A stretch of 64,000 nt of DNA, taken from Macrobrachium rosenbergii. Taxonomy: Eukaryota; Arthropoda; Malacostraca; Decapoda; Palaemonidae. The position numbers were made by a program, and so were the translations under genes. The notes beneath the pieces were generated by a model. The model searched no databases. It saw nothing but the letters and a program-made list of their open reading frames with translations, and was not told the DNA's origin. This document shows, piece by piece, positions 13,426 through 24,080 of the stretch. Position 1 is the stretch's first letter, and each line of letters starts with the position of its first letter. The DNA lies in assembly GCF_040412425.1 (NCBI RefSeq), contig NC_089756.1:9181226-9245225 (forward strand), read 5' to 3'.

Positions 13426-13907
13426 TCATGGAGTCCGCCGCGATCCAGACCTCGAGGGGCATGGCGAGGGCCTGAAGTCCCAGGAATTGACTCTTGCTTG
13501 TCTTGCCGGGCAGGGCCCCAGGCAGGGGAGAGTGTGGGGTGCAGGTAGGGGTGTGGAGGAGCGCGAGAGCCTCGGCGCGGGGGCAGACGCGGGTGATATG
13601 GGAGGGAGGTAGACATCCGAATCCGCGAGGTTAGCAGTTAACTGAATGAGGGAGGGGATGTCCACGTCCATGCTCGCTCTTGCCCTCTTAATTTGGAGTG
13701 GGATACTCGTGTCAAAACGCACATGGAAGCACGCCGTGTGGGTCCGCTAATGACGCCAGTGATTTTGCCGACGAGAGTCAGCACGCCCAAACGCTGGTTA
13801 CAGCACCGTAGTTAGACCGTTAGGGGCATGAGTTAGTTCCTGGAGCTAAGACTGAGTCGCCGTATGGGTCCGCTAATGGCTCCGGGAACCACTCCGGTGT
13901 CACCACT
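13426..13907 (-). other. Remnant 5' internal region of gypsy element
   Basis: It holds a short Pro/Ser/Ala-rich open frame (13426-13722) and untranslated leader with a partial internal duplication: a gggtccgctaatg motif occurs near 13740 and 13864. No capsid or zinc-knuckle motif is seen where gag is expected. Directly next to the LTR the minus strand reads tggtgacaccgg, a possible primer-binding site; I could not assign its tRNA. Confidence 0.6.
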
Positions 13908-14323
13908 TTAAGAGGTGCAAAAAATGAGCAGGTCAAAGAGTACTGCTACTATATTCATGATCCAGGCAGTTTATATAGTGGTAGACTGACGTCGCGCCGC
14001 AGAATACAATGGGAGCAAGGGTGACCTGAGGTTGATAATAATTAACAATAAATACAGCAAACGAGTACACTTTACAATATGCAAATAGACAGAATTGAAG
14101 TTGAATACAATCTTGATGCCTGCGAAAGAAGAATACATGGTACACAAATTGAAGACAGGTAAACAATTATATACATAGTTTAAATGATTGGATTTACGTG
14201 ACCCGACATGCCAGGTGTGATGAATTGTAGAGGCAAAGAAAATGGGACGTCACCATAGAAAACTTGCTCAGCAGAGACTTTACAAATAACATGTTCAGCA
14301 GAGACTTTACAAATGACTTTACA
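13908..14323 (-). repeat. Gypsy 5' LTR
   Basis: 416 bp, co-linear with 10103-10518. It is followed on the plus strand by the target duplication atatt. Confidence 0.92.
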
Positions 14324-14598
14324 ATATTAAATGGTAGGAGTTGCATTCCTTGAGAGAGAGAAAATGAGATGCTCTTGCTTTTGTCTTGTTTCTTCCAATG
14401 GATGACGCACACACACGTGTGCCCGAAAGACCGCGATGTGGTCTCTTACACATTTGTCTGCTTTTACTGGGCATTTCCATTTCTGTTTACAGCTCATCCT
14501 AGATATATTTTTATGGCCTTTGTTTTTAATAAATATGAAATTATATTCTATAAATGTATTAGCATTTATACAATATCATCTGTAAAGCTCTGTTGTAA

Positions 14599-14600
<2 letters not shown>

Positions 14601-14647
<47 letters not shown>
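14601..14647. repeat. (AT)n microsatellite at SINE end
   Basis: AT tract of 47 bp directly abutting the distal end of the minus-strand SINE copy. Confidence 0.95.
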
Positions 14648-14649
<2 letters not shown>

Positions 14650-14835
14650 CATGAAGCTACAAATGTCGCTTAATGTCAAATTCACGCTACCTCGGGAATA
14701 TCTCCGATGGAGAATTATCACCGAAGGGGAATTTATATAAGTGATAAATGGATTGGTACCGCCGGGACACGAACCCTTGACACGGACCTATTCAGCGACT
14801 CCAGTTGACGTTACCACTGCGCTATCAAGAGAGGT
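14647..14835 (-). mobile_element. tRNA-derived SINE, copy 1
   Basis: Read on the minus strand it starts with an A-box-like tagcgcagtgg, followed about 40 bp later by a B-box-like gggttcgtgtcc. These are the two internal RNA polymerase III promoter elements of tRNA-related SINEs. A unique body and an (AT)n tail follow. A second copy lies inverted at 15056-15235. Confidence 0.8.
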
Positions 14836-14995
14836 ATAAGTCATCGCCGAGTCTGCTGTATTGTTTTTACCCGTCATGAGCGGGCAAATTGTACTTAGCC
14901 TCAGCAATGACCCACCTCCGCCATGATAGTTCATTGGTACGTTTGGAACACGCAGCTCTTATTATGAAATTTTATCACACCGTGATTTATATACA

Positions 14996-15059
14996 ATCAT
15001 GAAGCTACAAATGTTGCTTAATATCAAATTCACACTACCTCGGGAATATCTCCGATAGC
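14996..15059 (+). repeat. Extra copy of SINE 3' block
   Basis: A block of about 64 bp duplicates 14647-14711 in the same orientation and fuses directly to the A box of SINE copy 2, so the tail block is present three times in 600 bp. Confidence 0.85.
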
Positions 15060-15235
15060 GCAGTGGTAACGTCAACAGGAGTCGCTGAATAGGTCCGTGT
15101 CGAGGGTTCATGTCCTGGCAGTACCAATCCATTTATTACTTATATAAATTCCCCTTCGATGATAATTCTCCATCGGAGATATTCCCGAGGTAGCGTGAAT
15201 TTGATATTAAGCGACATTTGTAGCTCCATGATTGT
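15056..15235 (+). mobile_element. tRNA-derived SINE, copy 2 (inverted)
   Basis: A box gatagcgcagtgg and B box gggttcatgtcc (one change from copy 1) are followed by the same body. It ends near a unique stretch (15236-15262) that itself matches the inverse of 14965-14995, so the palindrome is longer than the SINE. Confidence 0.8.
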
Positions 15236-15257
15236 ATATAAATCACGGTGTGATAAA

Positions 15258-16160
<903 letters not shown>

Positions 16161-16163
16161 CCT

Positions 16164-16262
16164 TGGACGTTGTAAAGAACAGCAACCCCAGAGTACCTGA
16201 GGGTTGTTTATCTTAACAAGCTAATATTTGGGGTGGCTGATGTTAACAAGCTCATTCTGATA
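16164..16262 (+). mobile_element. Small TIR element, partial copy
   Basis: About 98 bp that match 16364-16460 almost perfectly (starting ggacgttgtaaagaacagc). It lacks the inverted right end seen in the second copy. Confidence 0.75.
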
Positions 16263-16363
16263 CTGGCGGTGCATCTGTTTGTTGTCGGCCAAATGGAATG
16301 TCCCTTCGCCGTGTTCAGTACTGGGCCGGGGGGTTGGGTACCCCAAGGCCAATACAGTAGAGG

Positions 16364-16512
16364 GACGTTGTAAAGAACAGCAACCCCAGAGTACCTGAGG
16401 GTTGTTTATCTTAACAAGCTAATATTTGGGGTGGCTGATGTTAACAAGTTCATTCTGAGGATAGCCAATCTTTACATGGGTACTCTGGGGTTGCGGATCT
16501 TTACAACGTCCA
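16364..16512 (+). mobile_element. Small TIR (MITE-like) element, full copy
   Basis: The left end ggacgttgtaaaga...caaccccagagtacc is repeated inverted at the right end (about 16478-16512), giving 34-bp terminal inverted repeats with a few mismatches over a 149-bp element. No open frame. No clear target duplication seen. Confidence 0.75.
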
Positions 16513-17713
16513 ATCCCTTATTGCCTCAAGGATATGTGGATTTCTTGTAACAAATAATGAAGAAATAGTTCAAAACTCTTGAGAATAAACCTACTTCAGA
16601 AAAATCATAATCTACTGGGATACCTACCCTGATATAACGTAGCCTAACTTAACCAATGGCGCCAGGTTCTAACCAGACTTCGGGAGACCTTGTTCTCCAG
16701 AACCCCCATGCCACCCAGCTTGACATAACCCAGATGGCTGTAAATCATACATTGCTTCTTTGTTTTAAGGACAGAGAAGTTACAGCAATTCCAAAGCACT
16801 TCATTTTAGTCATTCATTTGGTAGCTCAGATGGTATGATATTTGTTTTGATACTTGTCATAAAAAAATTAATTGTATTTGAAAACTATATTCTAAATACA
16901 TGGCCTCTCCTTTGTTTTTTTTATCACCTTGATAATAATACTATTAAAAAAATAATTTTGCTAAATTTACTGCTTTTTTTTTCTTTAAAAGAATGTGTAA
17001 TGGTTGGCTGTGCGGACGGAAGGGAAAGGAAGGAGTCAATGAACACATGAATTTAATATTACACTCTAGTTAGACTCATAATTGGAAATTTCACAATGAA
17101 GGCTTGCAAGTTAGTAAGATTCCTTACCTTTTTTATAAGATGGTCCTATTTATACATGCAGTGAGGAGAAATAGCATTAACAGTTCTTTGTATCTTCATT
17201 CTTCATTGGTATAAGTAATGAAAAGAGAAATAGCATAGATAATTTATTTACTTCCTCTCAGTTGATCCATTATCAGACGTTAACTAGTGCTGTTTGGCCA
17301 AGCCAGTGGCCGAAATAAATTATTTTAAGAGGAGGAATATTGGAGTCATTGCATCTTTTTGTGAATTGGGATTTATAAAAGAAGTGATAATATATATACC
17401 AAAATATTTAAAATTAGGATGTAGATTGCATCTAATTCATATTAGTACGGTTTTATTTAATACAGTACAACCTTATTCATTAAATTTTGAAGTACAGTAC
17501 TGCACTCTATATTATTAAGATTTGCCTTTTGATGTATGCGCTAAGTTTATCTACAGTACTGTCTTCATTTGTGCATAAAATATTTGAGTGTTACTATTAC
17601 TAACAACACTTGCATTTTTCTCTCATACTTTCGTAATTCTATGCAAATACAGTACTGTACAGTGTACTGTTTTTAATTTCTGTGTTGATGTTAATATAAG
17701 TTTTTCTTGACAG
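16513..17713. other. 5' flank of zinc-finger gene
   Basis: No recognised protein domain. A 61-codon open frame (16656-16838) could be a small exon, but no consensus donor joins it in frame to the zinc-finger exon. A pyrimidine-rich acceptor-like site (tttttcttgacag) ends at 17713, suggesting that the coding exon may be preceded by a 5' UTR intron. Confidence 0.4.
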
Positions 17714-17720
17714 GCTTAGT

Positions 17721-17756
17721 ATGTGTTGACAGAGCAACATGTCAGTATGGCAGTAG
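17721..17756 (+). promoter_or_regulatory. Two short upstream ORFs before zinc-finger start
   Basis: ATG at 17721 opens a two-codon frame (ATG TGT TGA). ATG at 17739 opens a five-codon frame that ends at 17756, overlapping the main start at 17747. If the transcript includes these bases, they could reduce translation of the main frame. Confidence 0.4.
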
Positions 17757-17892
17757 AAAAGAAAAAAATGGAAGAAGATTGTGAAGTTCAGGATTCTCAG
17801 CATACCATTGCATTGAAGGATGACAAACAAGAAGGTTCCCACATTCGTAAAGTGTCTGGAATGGAATATGTTTATGAAGATAATGAGGCCTG

Positions 17893-17927
<35 letters not shown>

Positions 17928-18206
17928 CAGATGATCCAAGCTTTTCAGACTTTACCAGAACAGACAGCAAATGTTCTGAGCAAGCTGAATGTCTTAAATG
18001 TCACAAGAAATACAAAAATAAAAAAAGTTTAGCATCACATATACGAGCAAAGCACAAGGATTCCTTAGCTACACGTGCTAAGATGCCATGTCTTGAAAAA
18101 GAATGCGATTTTCGTGCTTCCCGCATAGCAAATCTGATCTCGCATCTGGTACGCATCCACAAGAAAAAATTCCTGTGTGAAAAAGTTACATTCCAGCATC
18201 AGGAAG
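17747..18206 (+). CDS. Zinc-finger protein, coding exon 1 (two C2H2 fingers)
   Basis: Encodes residues 1-153 plus the first base of codon 154 of a 476-residue protein. I chose ATG 17747 because an in-frame TAG lies at 17717 and the context is good (A at -3, G at +4). An acidic N-terminal region holds 11 consecutive Asp (residues 50-60) encoded by a GAT repeat. Two C2H2 fingers follow: C82-C85-H98-H103 and C115-C120-H133-H138, both with 12 residues between the Cys and His pairs. The exon ends aggaag/gtaggt, a consensus donor. The matching exon is at 58076. Arthropods have a family with this layout (C2H2 fingers, then FQ..EF..WK and a CCHH domain); no function is established that I know of. A nuclear nucleic-acid-binding role is inferred. 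If the intron were retained, the frame would stop at 18280, giving a shorter two-finger protein. Confidence 0.88.
17889..17930 (+). repeat. (GAT)n coding microsatellite (poly-Asp)
   Basis: Trinucleotide GAT repeat in frame, encoding the 11-Asp run; likely length-variable between individuals. Confidence 0.9.
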
Positions 18207-18330
18207 GTAGGTTTTATATTATTTTGATTCTGGTACAGTTTATGTCTAACCCCTGTAACAGTAAGTATAGTTTACACTGAAAAAATGGTTGAAACATGAA
18301 ATTCGTGGACTTTTGGAACAACCTTATTCA

Positions 18331-18585
18331 TTTTTATATAAGTAACTTACCAAGTAATTACATAGCTATAGTTTCTAACTAGTTTGGCAGTTAAAATTTG
18401 AAAGTTCGCTGTAGCGATTCTTTTGTTATGGTGTAGGTAGATAGTCCCACCCACTTTTGGGAAAGAGAGGAACAACTCAGCAAAGCACTTCAATTTGTTT
18501 CTGCCAGCTGACAACGAGGTTGTTAGCTCTCAGCTAAATTTGGATTTCATTGCTGGTTTTGATTGAGATCAATTTGGTGAAGTAC
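18331..18585 (+). repeat. Element A left inverted terminal repeat
   Basis: Near-perfect reverse complement of the right terminus, for example gtgtaggtagatagtccc here and its complement near 45465-45485. The matched length exceeds 160 bp. Confidence 0.88.
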
Positions 18586-19299
18586 TGTATTTTTATATAT
18601 GCAACTTACCCAGTAATTACATTTGCTAGAGTTTCTCTTGCCTTGGCAGCTTAAATTAAAAAATTCACCGGTTAGCGCTTCACTTTAGTACAGGTGACGG
18701 GTCTCGCCCACTAACAAAAGTATCAGGAACTACTCGGCAAACATTCGTCATTACGTTTCTGCCGACGCTCGAGTCAACACAGAGAATTTTTTGTCAACTT
18801 TGTTCTTAAATTTGCCAGTCAGAGACCAGATTTTGGTGATGTTTTATCGCCGGTTTTGGGAGCCTTCAAGCTTACAGCATTCAGGACAGTTTTTGATTGT
18901 TTTGTTTAATTTGTCATATTTCATGACAGTAGCGAACTCATAATCAATTGTTTAACTACCGACAGCGTAGTTTAACCGACGATTTCGCCTTTACCGGTAA
19001 ATGTAAACATTGTGTTCGTTGCCGAACCAGTAACATGATTTTGTTTCTTATCTGCAAGTCTCAGTCTTAATTGGAATATGAGACTTGTATGTATGATGAT
19101 ACTGTGTGTACTTTGTCTTGGTCTTTAAAAGTTATTTTCTTTTTCTGAATAGCGTATAATGTGTTTGCTACCAAACTGAATTTCCTTTGTAAAGAAACTT
19201 ACAGTTTTGCATTCGCTGCATCTTCTTTAGCGTAAAATATTAATGTTGCATTATCTACCCAACCAATATTTTCGTTTTTGAAAGGCATAACTGTAAATC

Positions 19300-21560
19300 T
19301 CAAATGTGTGACAGGAATTGAGACATGTAGATATGATGGTAGTCTATGTACCCTGGCGCCATCTAAGTCATATCCCTGTCTCTCTCACTGCTAACCTTCC
19401 TGCCCATTTTATCCACTTGCTCCCATGCCTGGCTCCCTCGCTTTCTTCTCGTGCCATTGCCAGTCTTGTTTTAGGTTAACAGATGTTAACCTTGTGATAT
19501 TGAAGTATTATGCAGTGGAGGAGGTGTCTACTCGTCCCTTGATTCTCCTAGACAAAGGTCCCTGTCATACCCTCATACACCGGGAGGAGACATACTGGAA
19601 ACCCAAGGGAGGTCGGGGGGTTACACACGGGTATTTGCCCCTTCAGTTGAGCCTGTTGCCGGTCCTAGGTATCAACAGACAGCCTGGAAAGGCTTCTTTC
19701 TGGATGTGTAGTGGAGGGGGCAGCTGCTCATCCCGCTGATTCTCCTCAGCGCAGGTCACTGCCATACTCCCCTCTACCTAGGAGGAGGCATACCAGTAGC
19801 CCAAGTCAGGTCAGTGGGGTCTGCCCACGGGCAGTCGCCTCCTCCTCAATCCAACCTGTTGCATCCCAGGTTGCGACTAGAGACAGCCACTGGAAAGGCA
19901 TCTTGGAAGTGCATCGGCTGATTCGCGGGTCACTGCCATACTTCCCTCTACCTGGGAGGAGGCACACCGGAAGCCCAAGGGAGGTCAGTGGGGTCTGCCC
20001 ATGGGCAGTCATCTCCCCAGTCCAACATGTTGCATCCCAGGTTGCAACTAGGGACAGCCACTGGAAAGGCGTCTAGGAAGTGCATCGGCTTTCATCAAGT
20101 TCTGAAGAGGCGTTGCCTCGTAGGAGCCGTCTTCGTCGTTTTACAGAGGATTCTTGCCCGCACAGAGACGCTTCTCGGGTAAAGATCAGTCCCCACATCT
20201 CCCTTACAAGAGAATGAGGGAGCCCTCCTTCAGTCCTCAACCTTTGTGCAGCAAGTGGGACACTCGAGCATTTTTTCTCCTCTCCTCAGCGCCAGGAGCG
20301 AGGTTCTAGCTCTCTACACCTCTCGGGCGAGCAGCTCCTGGTTTCACGTAAGCACCTTGTTTCCTCAGAACATCCTGTTTCGGTGGGACGTCATGTTGAA
20401 CGCCTTGAAGCAGACAAGCGTCCTGTAGCAGCCAGGCGCCCTGTTACAGCCAAGTGCCCTGATGCAGCCTAGCACCCTGATACAGCCGAGTGCCCTGATG
20501 CAGCCGAGCGCCCTGATGCGGCCAATCGCCCTGACTCAGTCAGGTGCCCTGAGAGGATCGGATGTTCTCTTTTGTCGGAGCACCCTGAAACTGCCGAACT
20601 TCTGATAGCGCTCGAACCTCATCAGGTTTCCAAGCGCCCTGCAACTTCGGATAAGCCCTCTGCTTTGGACCCAGCACTCGAACCTTTGCAACAAAAAACT
20701 GGATAATATCCTTCATCTTTTACAGAAACCTGCAGCACAGACTGCCCCTGGATCAGATTAGATGACATCTCTGATTTCTTCTGTTAAGGAAGAAGAGGAG
20801 CAGGATACGCCTTCTACGCCGTATGCAGCACTCCTTAAGTGCCTTCTTCAGCAGTTCCCGGATTTTTTCACTCCAACCTCTCCTTCTTCTCCAGGCTCGT
20901 CTTACATGATGAGCCATCAGCCTGTGGATTCGACTAGTCTTCCTAAGATGGTTCTTTCTAAATCTTCGAAGAAAGTTCTTCGCCAAGTAAAGGAATGGCT
21001 TTCTGACAAGAGGGATCAAGGAAGGGCCTGTTTTAGTGTTCCCCCCTCTCATCTCTCACATAGGCGGTACTTGTCATATGCAACGGTAGAAGCTCCTTCC
21101 TGGGGAGTGTCTGCCTCCTCCCAGGGGGACTTTTCTGTGCTCATTGACTCAGGATGGAGATCTGCTCTTGCATCAGCGAAAACATTCTTTTCAGCTCAGG
21201 AGATGGAGCACCCGTTGAAGAGTATTTTTAAGGCATTCGAGGTGTTGAGTTTTCTCGACTGATGTTTGGGAGCAGTCGCCAAGAAGCTTTAAGAATCTCC
21301 TTCCTTGTGTGCTAAAGCCACAGACCCGGAGAATTTTCTCTCTTGTGCAGACAGAGCCGCCAGAGATGGATCGTGTGAAGTAGCTGCCCTGTATGCCATG
21401 GGAGTCCTGAAGAAGCACGAACTGTGGGTCTCGTTTACAGCAAAGGGTGTTTCGACCCCGCAGAAATCAGCCCTCCTGTTTTCCCCTCTGGATAAACAGC
21501 ATTTGTTTCCTCAAGATCTTCCTCTCACAAGTGAGGATTTAGTCCTTCATGCTCCTGTGG
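19300..21560 (+). pseudogene. DIRS element B gag remnant
   Basis: The N-terminal part has no continuous frame. The C-terminal part is clearest at 20762-21262: acidic EEEEQD, then YAALLKCLLQQFPDFF, PKMVLSKSSKK and the block SASSQGDFS. All of these have close counterparts in the gag regions of A (23101-23580), C (26390-26820) and D (50480-50970). It ends at a TGA where the homologues continue. A tandem 18-bp repeat lies at 20419-20553. Confidence 0.75.
20419..20553 (+). repeat. 18-bp minisatellite in DIRS gag
   Basis: Seven full units plus a half unit of an 18-bp motif (type: tgccctgatgcagccgag), six codons per unit in the gag linker region. Confidence 0.88.
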
Positions 21561-22605
21561 GGGTCAGGGTTCATCTCTTTTGGGAGAGATGGAGCAAAAG
21601 AGGAGCGGATCAGTGGGTAGTCAAAGTTTTAAAAGAGGTATACTCTATCCCCTTCAAGGAGAATTCGCCATTGGCCGACACTCCTGTCGTATTGACAGCT
21701 TACTCCATCGGCTAGGAGAAGTATTCGGCCTTGTTGAAGAAAGTGTCCTCTCTTTTGAACAAAAAGGCAATAGAATTAGTGAAAAATGCAGATATCCCTG
21801 GACATGCAGGACGCTTATTTCCATATTCCGGCTCACCCGGATTCGAGGAAATGCCTGTTCTGTTTCGTTTTTGAGGACCAAATCTTTCAAATTCGAGCTC
21901 TTTGTTTCGGTCTATCGACAGCCCTGCAAGTCTTCTCTTTGAGTGTTGGCTCCTTTGGCGGGTTGGCTACATTTAGCGGGAGTGAGGATCTCGCTATATC
22001 TGGACGATTGGCTAATTCGATCACCCAGGAAGAATCATTGCATAAAGGACTTACAAAAAACTCTTGTCTTGACCCAGGAATTAGGACTAACAATGAGGGA
22101 CGTTGGCTTCTATGAAGCAATTTGTAAGACTAGGGAGACTTCACATGAGACCTCTCTAGTTTCATTTAAGAACTTGCTGGGATCGGAAAGTTCATCAGGA
22201 CAGCCATGTCTTTCTGATAACCTCAGAAATAAGGGAGGATCTGCAGTGGTGGAGGTCCACAGAAAGACTTTCGGAAGGGAAGTCACTCGCTCCGGTGAGC
22301 CCCGACCTAGAATTCTTTTCCGATGCGTCAGACGTTGGTTGGGGAGCGCTCCTGGTGAATCTGGAAGTCTTGGGGAAGTGGTCTTCGGAGGAGAAAGGGT
22401 TGCATATCAGTGTGGTGGAGTTAAAGGCGATACATCTAGGTCTACAACATTTTGCGACGCAGGTACACAACAAGACAATAGTGGTACATGCGGACAATAC
22501 CACAACCCAAGTTGTTTTTTCCTCACCCAATTTTCACCTCACCTGGCGCCAGCTACAGCCGGGTGCCTGCTCTACCCCGAGTTTCTAGGAGCGCCCACCA
22601 GCTCC
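21560..22605 (+). pseudogene. DIRS element B reverse transcriptase/RNase H remnant
   Basis: Pieces in different frames: LFWERWSKRGADQWVVKVLKE (start of the RT region); MQDAYFHIPAHPDSRK; LYLDDWLIRSP (catalytic YLDD, about 21997-22030); then RNase H FFSDASDVGWGALL and HADNTTTQ (22295-22500). Frameshifts and an internal deletion separate them. Confidence 0.8.
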
Positions 22606-22694
22606 TGACCAGTTAGTTAGCTGACGACCAGCTCTGCTGGCCCCACCCACAGCCTGGCACCAGCTCAGTAGACCCGGCGCCAGCTACCGGTGGT

Positions 22695-22760
22695 CTAACT
22701 TTTAATAAAATGAAGTTTTATATATACTGTACTTGCCCAGTAATTATGGACGGAGCCCTC
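22695..22760 (+). repeat. DIRS terminal-repeat fragment at B/A junction
   Basis: aagttttatatatactg...ttgcccagtaatta followed by cggagccctccctcctccc, which matches the inner terminal region of element C (about 39055-39105). It marks where element B ends and element A's gag resumes. Confidence 0.7.
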
Positions 22761-24060
22761 CCTCCTCCCCGCGCATGGACATAAAGCATAAATGTAATGA
22801 TGAGCGCCCAGTGACATCCCAGCGCCCATTAGTGCCCATTCATTCGGAGATTTCTGAGTGCCCACTAGCGCCCGAGAGTGCAATTCTCTCCTCTAAGGGC
22901 TTTGCACCAGCCCCTGTCTTGCCAGCTCCAAACCCCAGACTTCAGACTTTTTCTTCAGTTATGGACCAAGCTTTGGCTCCCATCAAGCAGAGATTAGATG
23001 ACATTTTAGGTTTTTTGAAATAACCCCTTTCTGCGGCTAAGCCAACTGCAGACGTATCTATTTCTCCAGTGTTGTCCGACGAAGAGGAATCAAAAAGGAT
23101 GTGGAAGAGGATTCGACTCCTTCTGCTTATGTGGTGCTCCTTTCTTTTTTACTATGGAGTTTCCCTGCTTTTTTCTCACCAGCAGCCCCATCTTCTCCCA
23201 TGTCCACCTTCTTGATGAGTAATCGACCTATGGAACACTCCAGGTTGCCCAAGATGGTGCTCTCTACTTCCGCTAGGAAGGCGCCCAACGAAGTAGATGC
23301 TTGGCTCTCAGTCAAGAGAGAGCAAGGGAAGGCTTCTTTTAGCTTTCCTCCTGCCCATCTTTTGCATAGAAGATATTCTTCTTACTTCTTATACCAGTGG
23401 AGAAGCTCCTTACCTGGGAGCTGCTGCCTCCTCCCAGGGGGACTTCTCTGGCTTGATTGATTCTTCTGGGATATTGGCTTTTTCATTGGCTAAAGTGATA
23501 TTTTCTTCAGCAGAGATTGATCATCTACTTCGAAACCTCTTCAGGGTGTTCGAAGTAATTAGTTTCTTGGAGTGGTTGGTGAGCGCCTTGGCATGGAAGA
23601 TACAGGACTGTTCTTCTCTCCCTGAGGACTTCGTCTCGGGCGCTCTGGGTGTTCTCTCTTGCACCAATAAAGGAGTTAGAGATAGCTCTAGGGAACTAGC
23701 CTGTCTTTTTATGTTGAGTGTTTTAAAAAAGAGTTATGGTGTTCATATACCACCAAAGGAGTAACTAAAGCACAGACGCCTACCCTCCTTTTTTCTCTCT
23801 TGGTGAAGGACTTTCTGTTCCCACAGTTGATGGTTAATGACATTGTGTCTCATCCAAACAAAAAGTCGACCCAGGACCTTCTGTCTCAGTCAGTCAGAAA
23901 TCCTAAGGACCCTCCTTTGTTTGGTGGGAAATCAGCCTCTCTCTAGTTTCATCCCTTTCGTAGCGGGAGAACAAGATCTTCCAGACCACATTCCAATGTT
24001 CTCTTTTTGTTGCGAACGGTCAAGAAATTCTGCATCGAGATCCTCATCAAGAAAATGAAG
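22760..24060 (+). pseudogene. DIRS element A gag remnant
   Basis: Segments in alternating frames: LAPIKQRLDDILGFLK (about 22975-23022), YVVLLSFLLWSFPAFF with PKMVLSTSARK (23101-23400), then AASSQGDFSGLIDS and IFRVFEV-like NLFRVFEVISFLEW (23400-23590). It lacks the N-terminal Cys-rich region seen in C and D, which may have been lost near the B insertion. The function of DIRS gag is assumed to be RNA packaging. Confidence 0.75.
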
Positions 24061-24080
24061 ACCTAGTCCTCCATGCTCCA

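Larger units (their letters stand above)
10098..14328 (-). mobile_element. Ty3/gypsy LTR retrotransposon, gag-less, with TSD
   Basis: The element proper spans 10103-14323. It is flanked by the 5-bp direct repeat atatt (10098-10102 and 14324-14328). Two 416-bp LTRs bound an internal region of about 3.4 kb that encodes, on the minus strand, the end of a protease, reverse transcriptase, RNase H and integrase, in the Ty3/gypsy order (integrase last). A G-rich polypurine tract (10521-10530, C-run on the plus strand) adjoins the left LTR, as expected for the 3' LTR of a minus-strand element. The internal region is strikingly GC-rich compared with its LTRs and the flanking DNA. No gag of normal length fits: only about 190 bp lie between the last open frame and the 5' LTR. 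The pol frame is broken by several frameshifts, so it is probably inactive. Confidence 0.93.
18588..22745 (+). mobile_element. DIRS-like element B (nested in A, deleted)
   Basis: A second left terminal repeat (ttttatatatgcaacttaccc) starts about 255 bp after that of element A. A degenerate gag region, RT and RNase H follow. Sequence then jumps at about 22540-22690 from RNase H to a terminal-repeat fragment (22695-22760), skipping the methyltransferase-like and recombinase regions. Internal deletions also remove the RT block between about 21770 and 21786. It is non-functional. Confidence 0.72.

Noticed and set aside
16656..16838. Small open frame as a possible first coding exon of the zinc-finger gene
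   Set aside because: No good donor and no phase that joins it in frame; the zinc-finger exon has an in-frame stop at 17717 upstream of its ATG.
19806..20012. Near-tandem pair of about 170-bp units (about 19700-20080) as a separate repeat
   Set aside because: Both units match the DIRS gag region (compare 25690-25830 and 49780-49930), so this is a duplication inside element B's gag, not an independent element.
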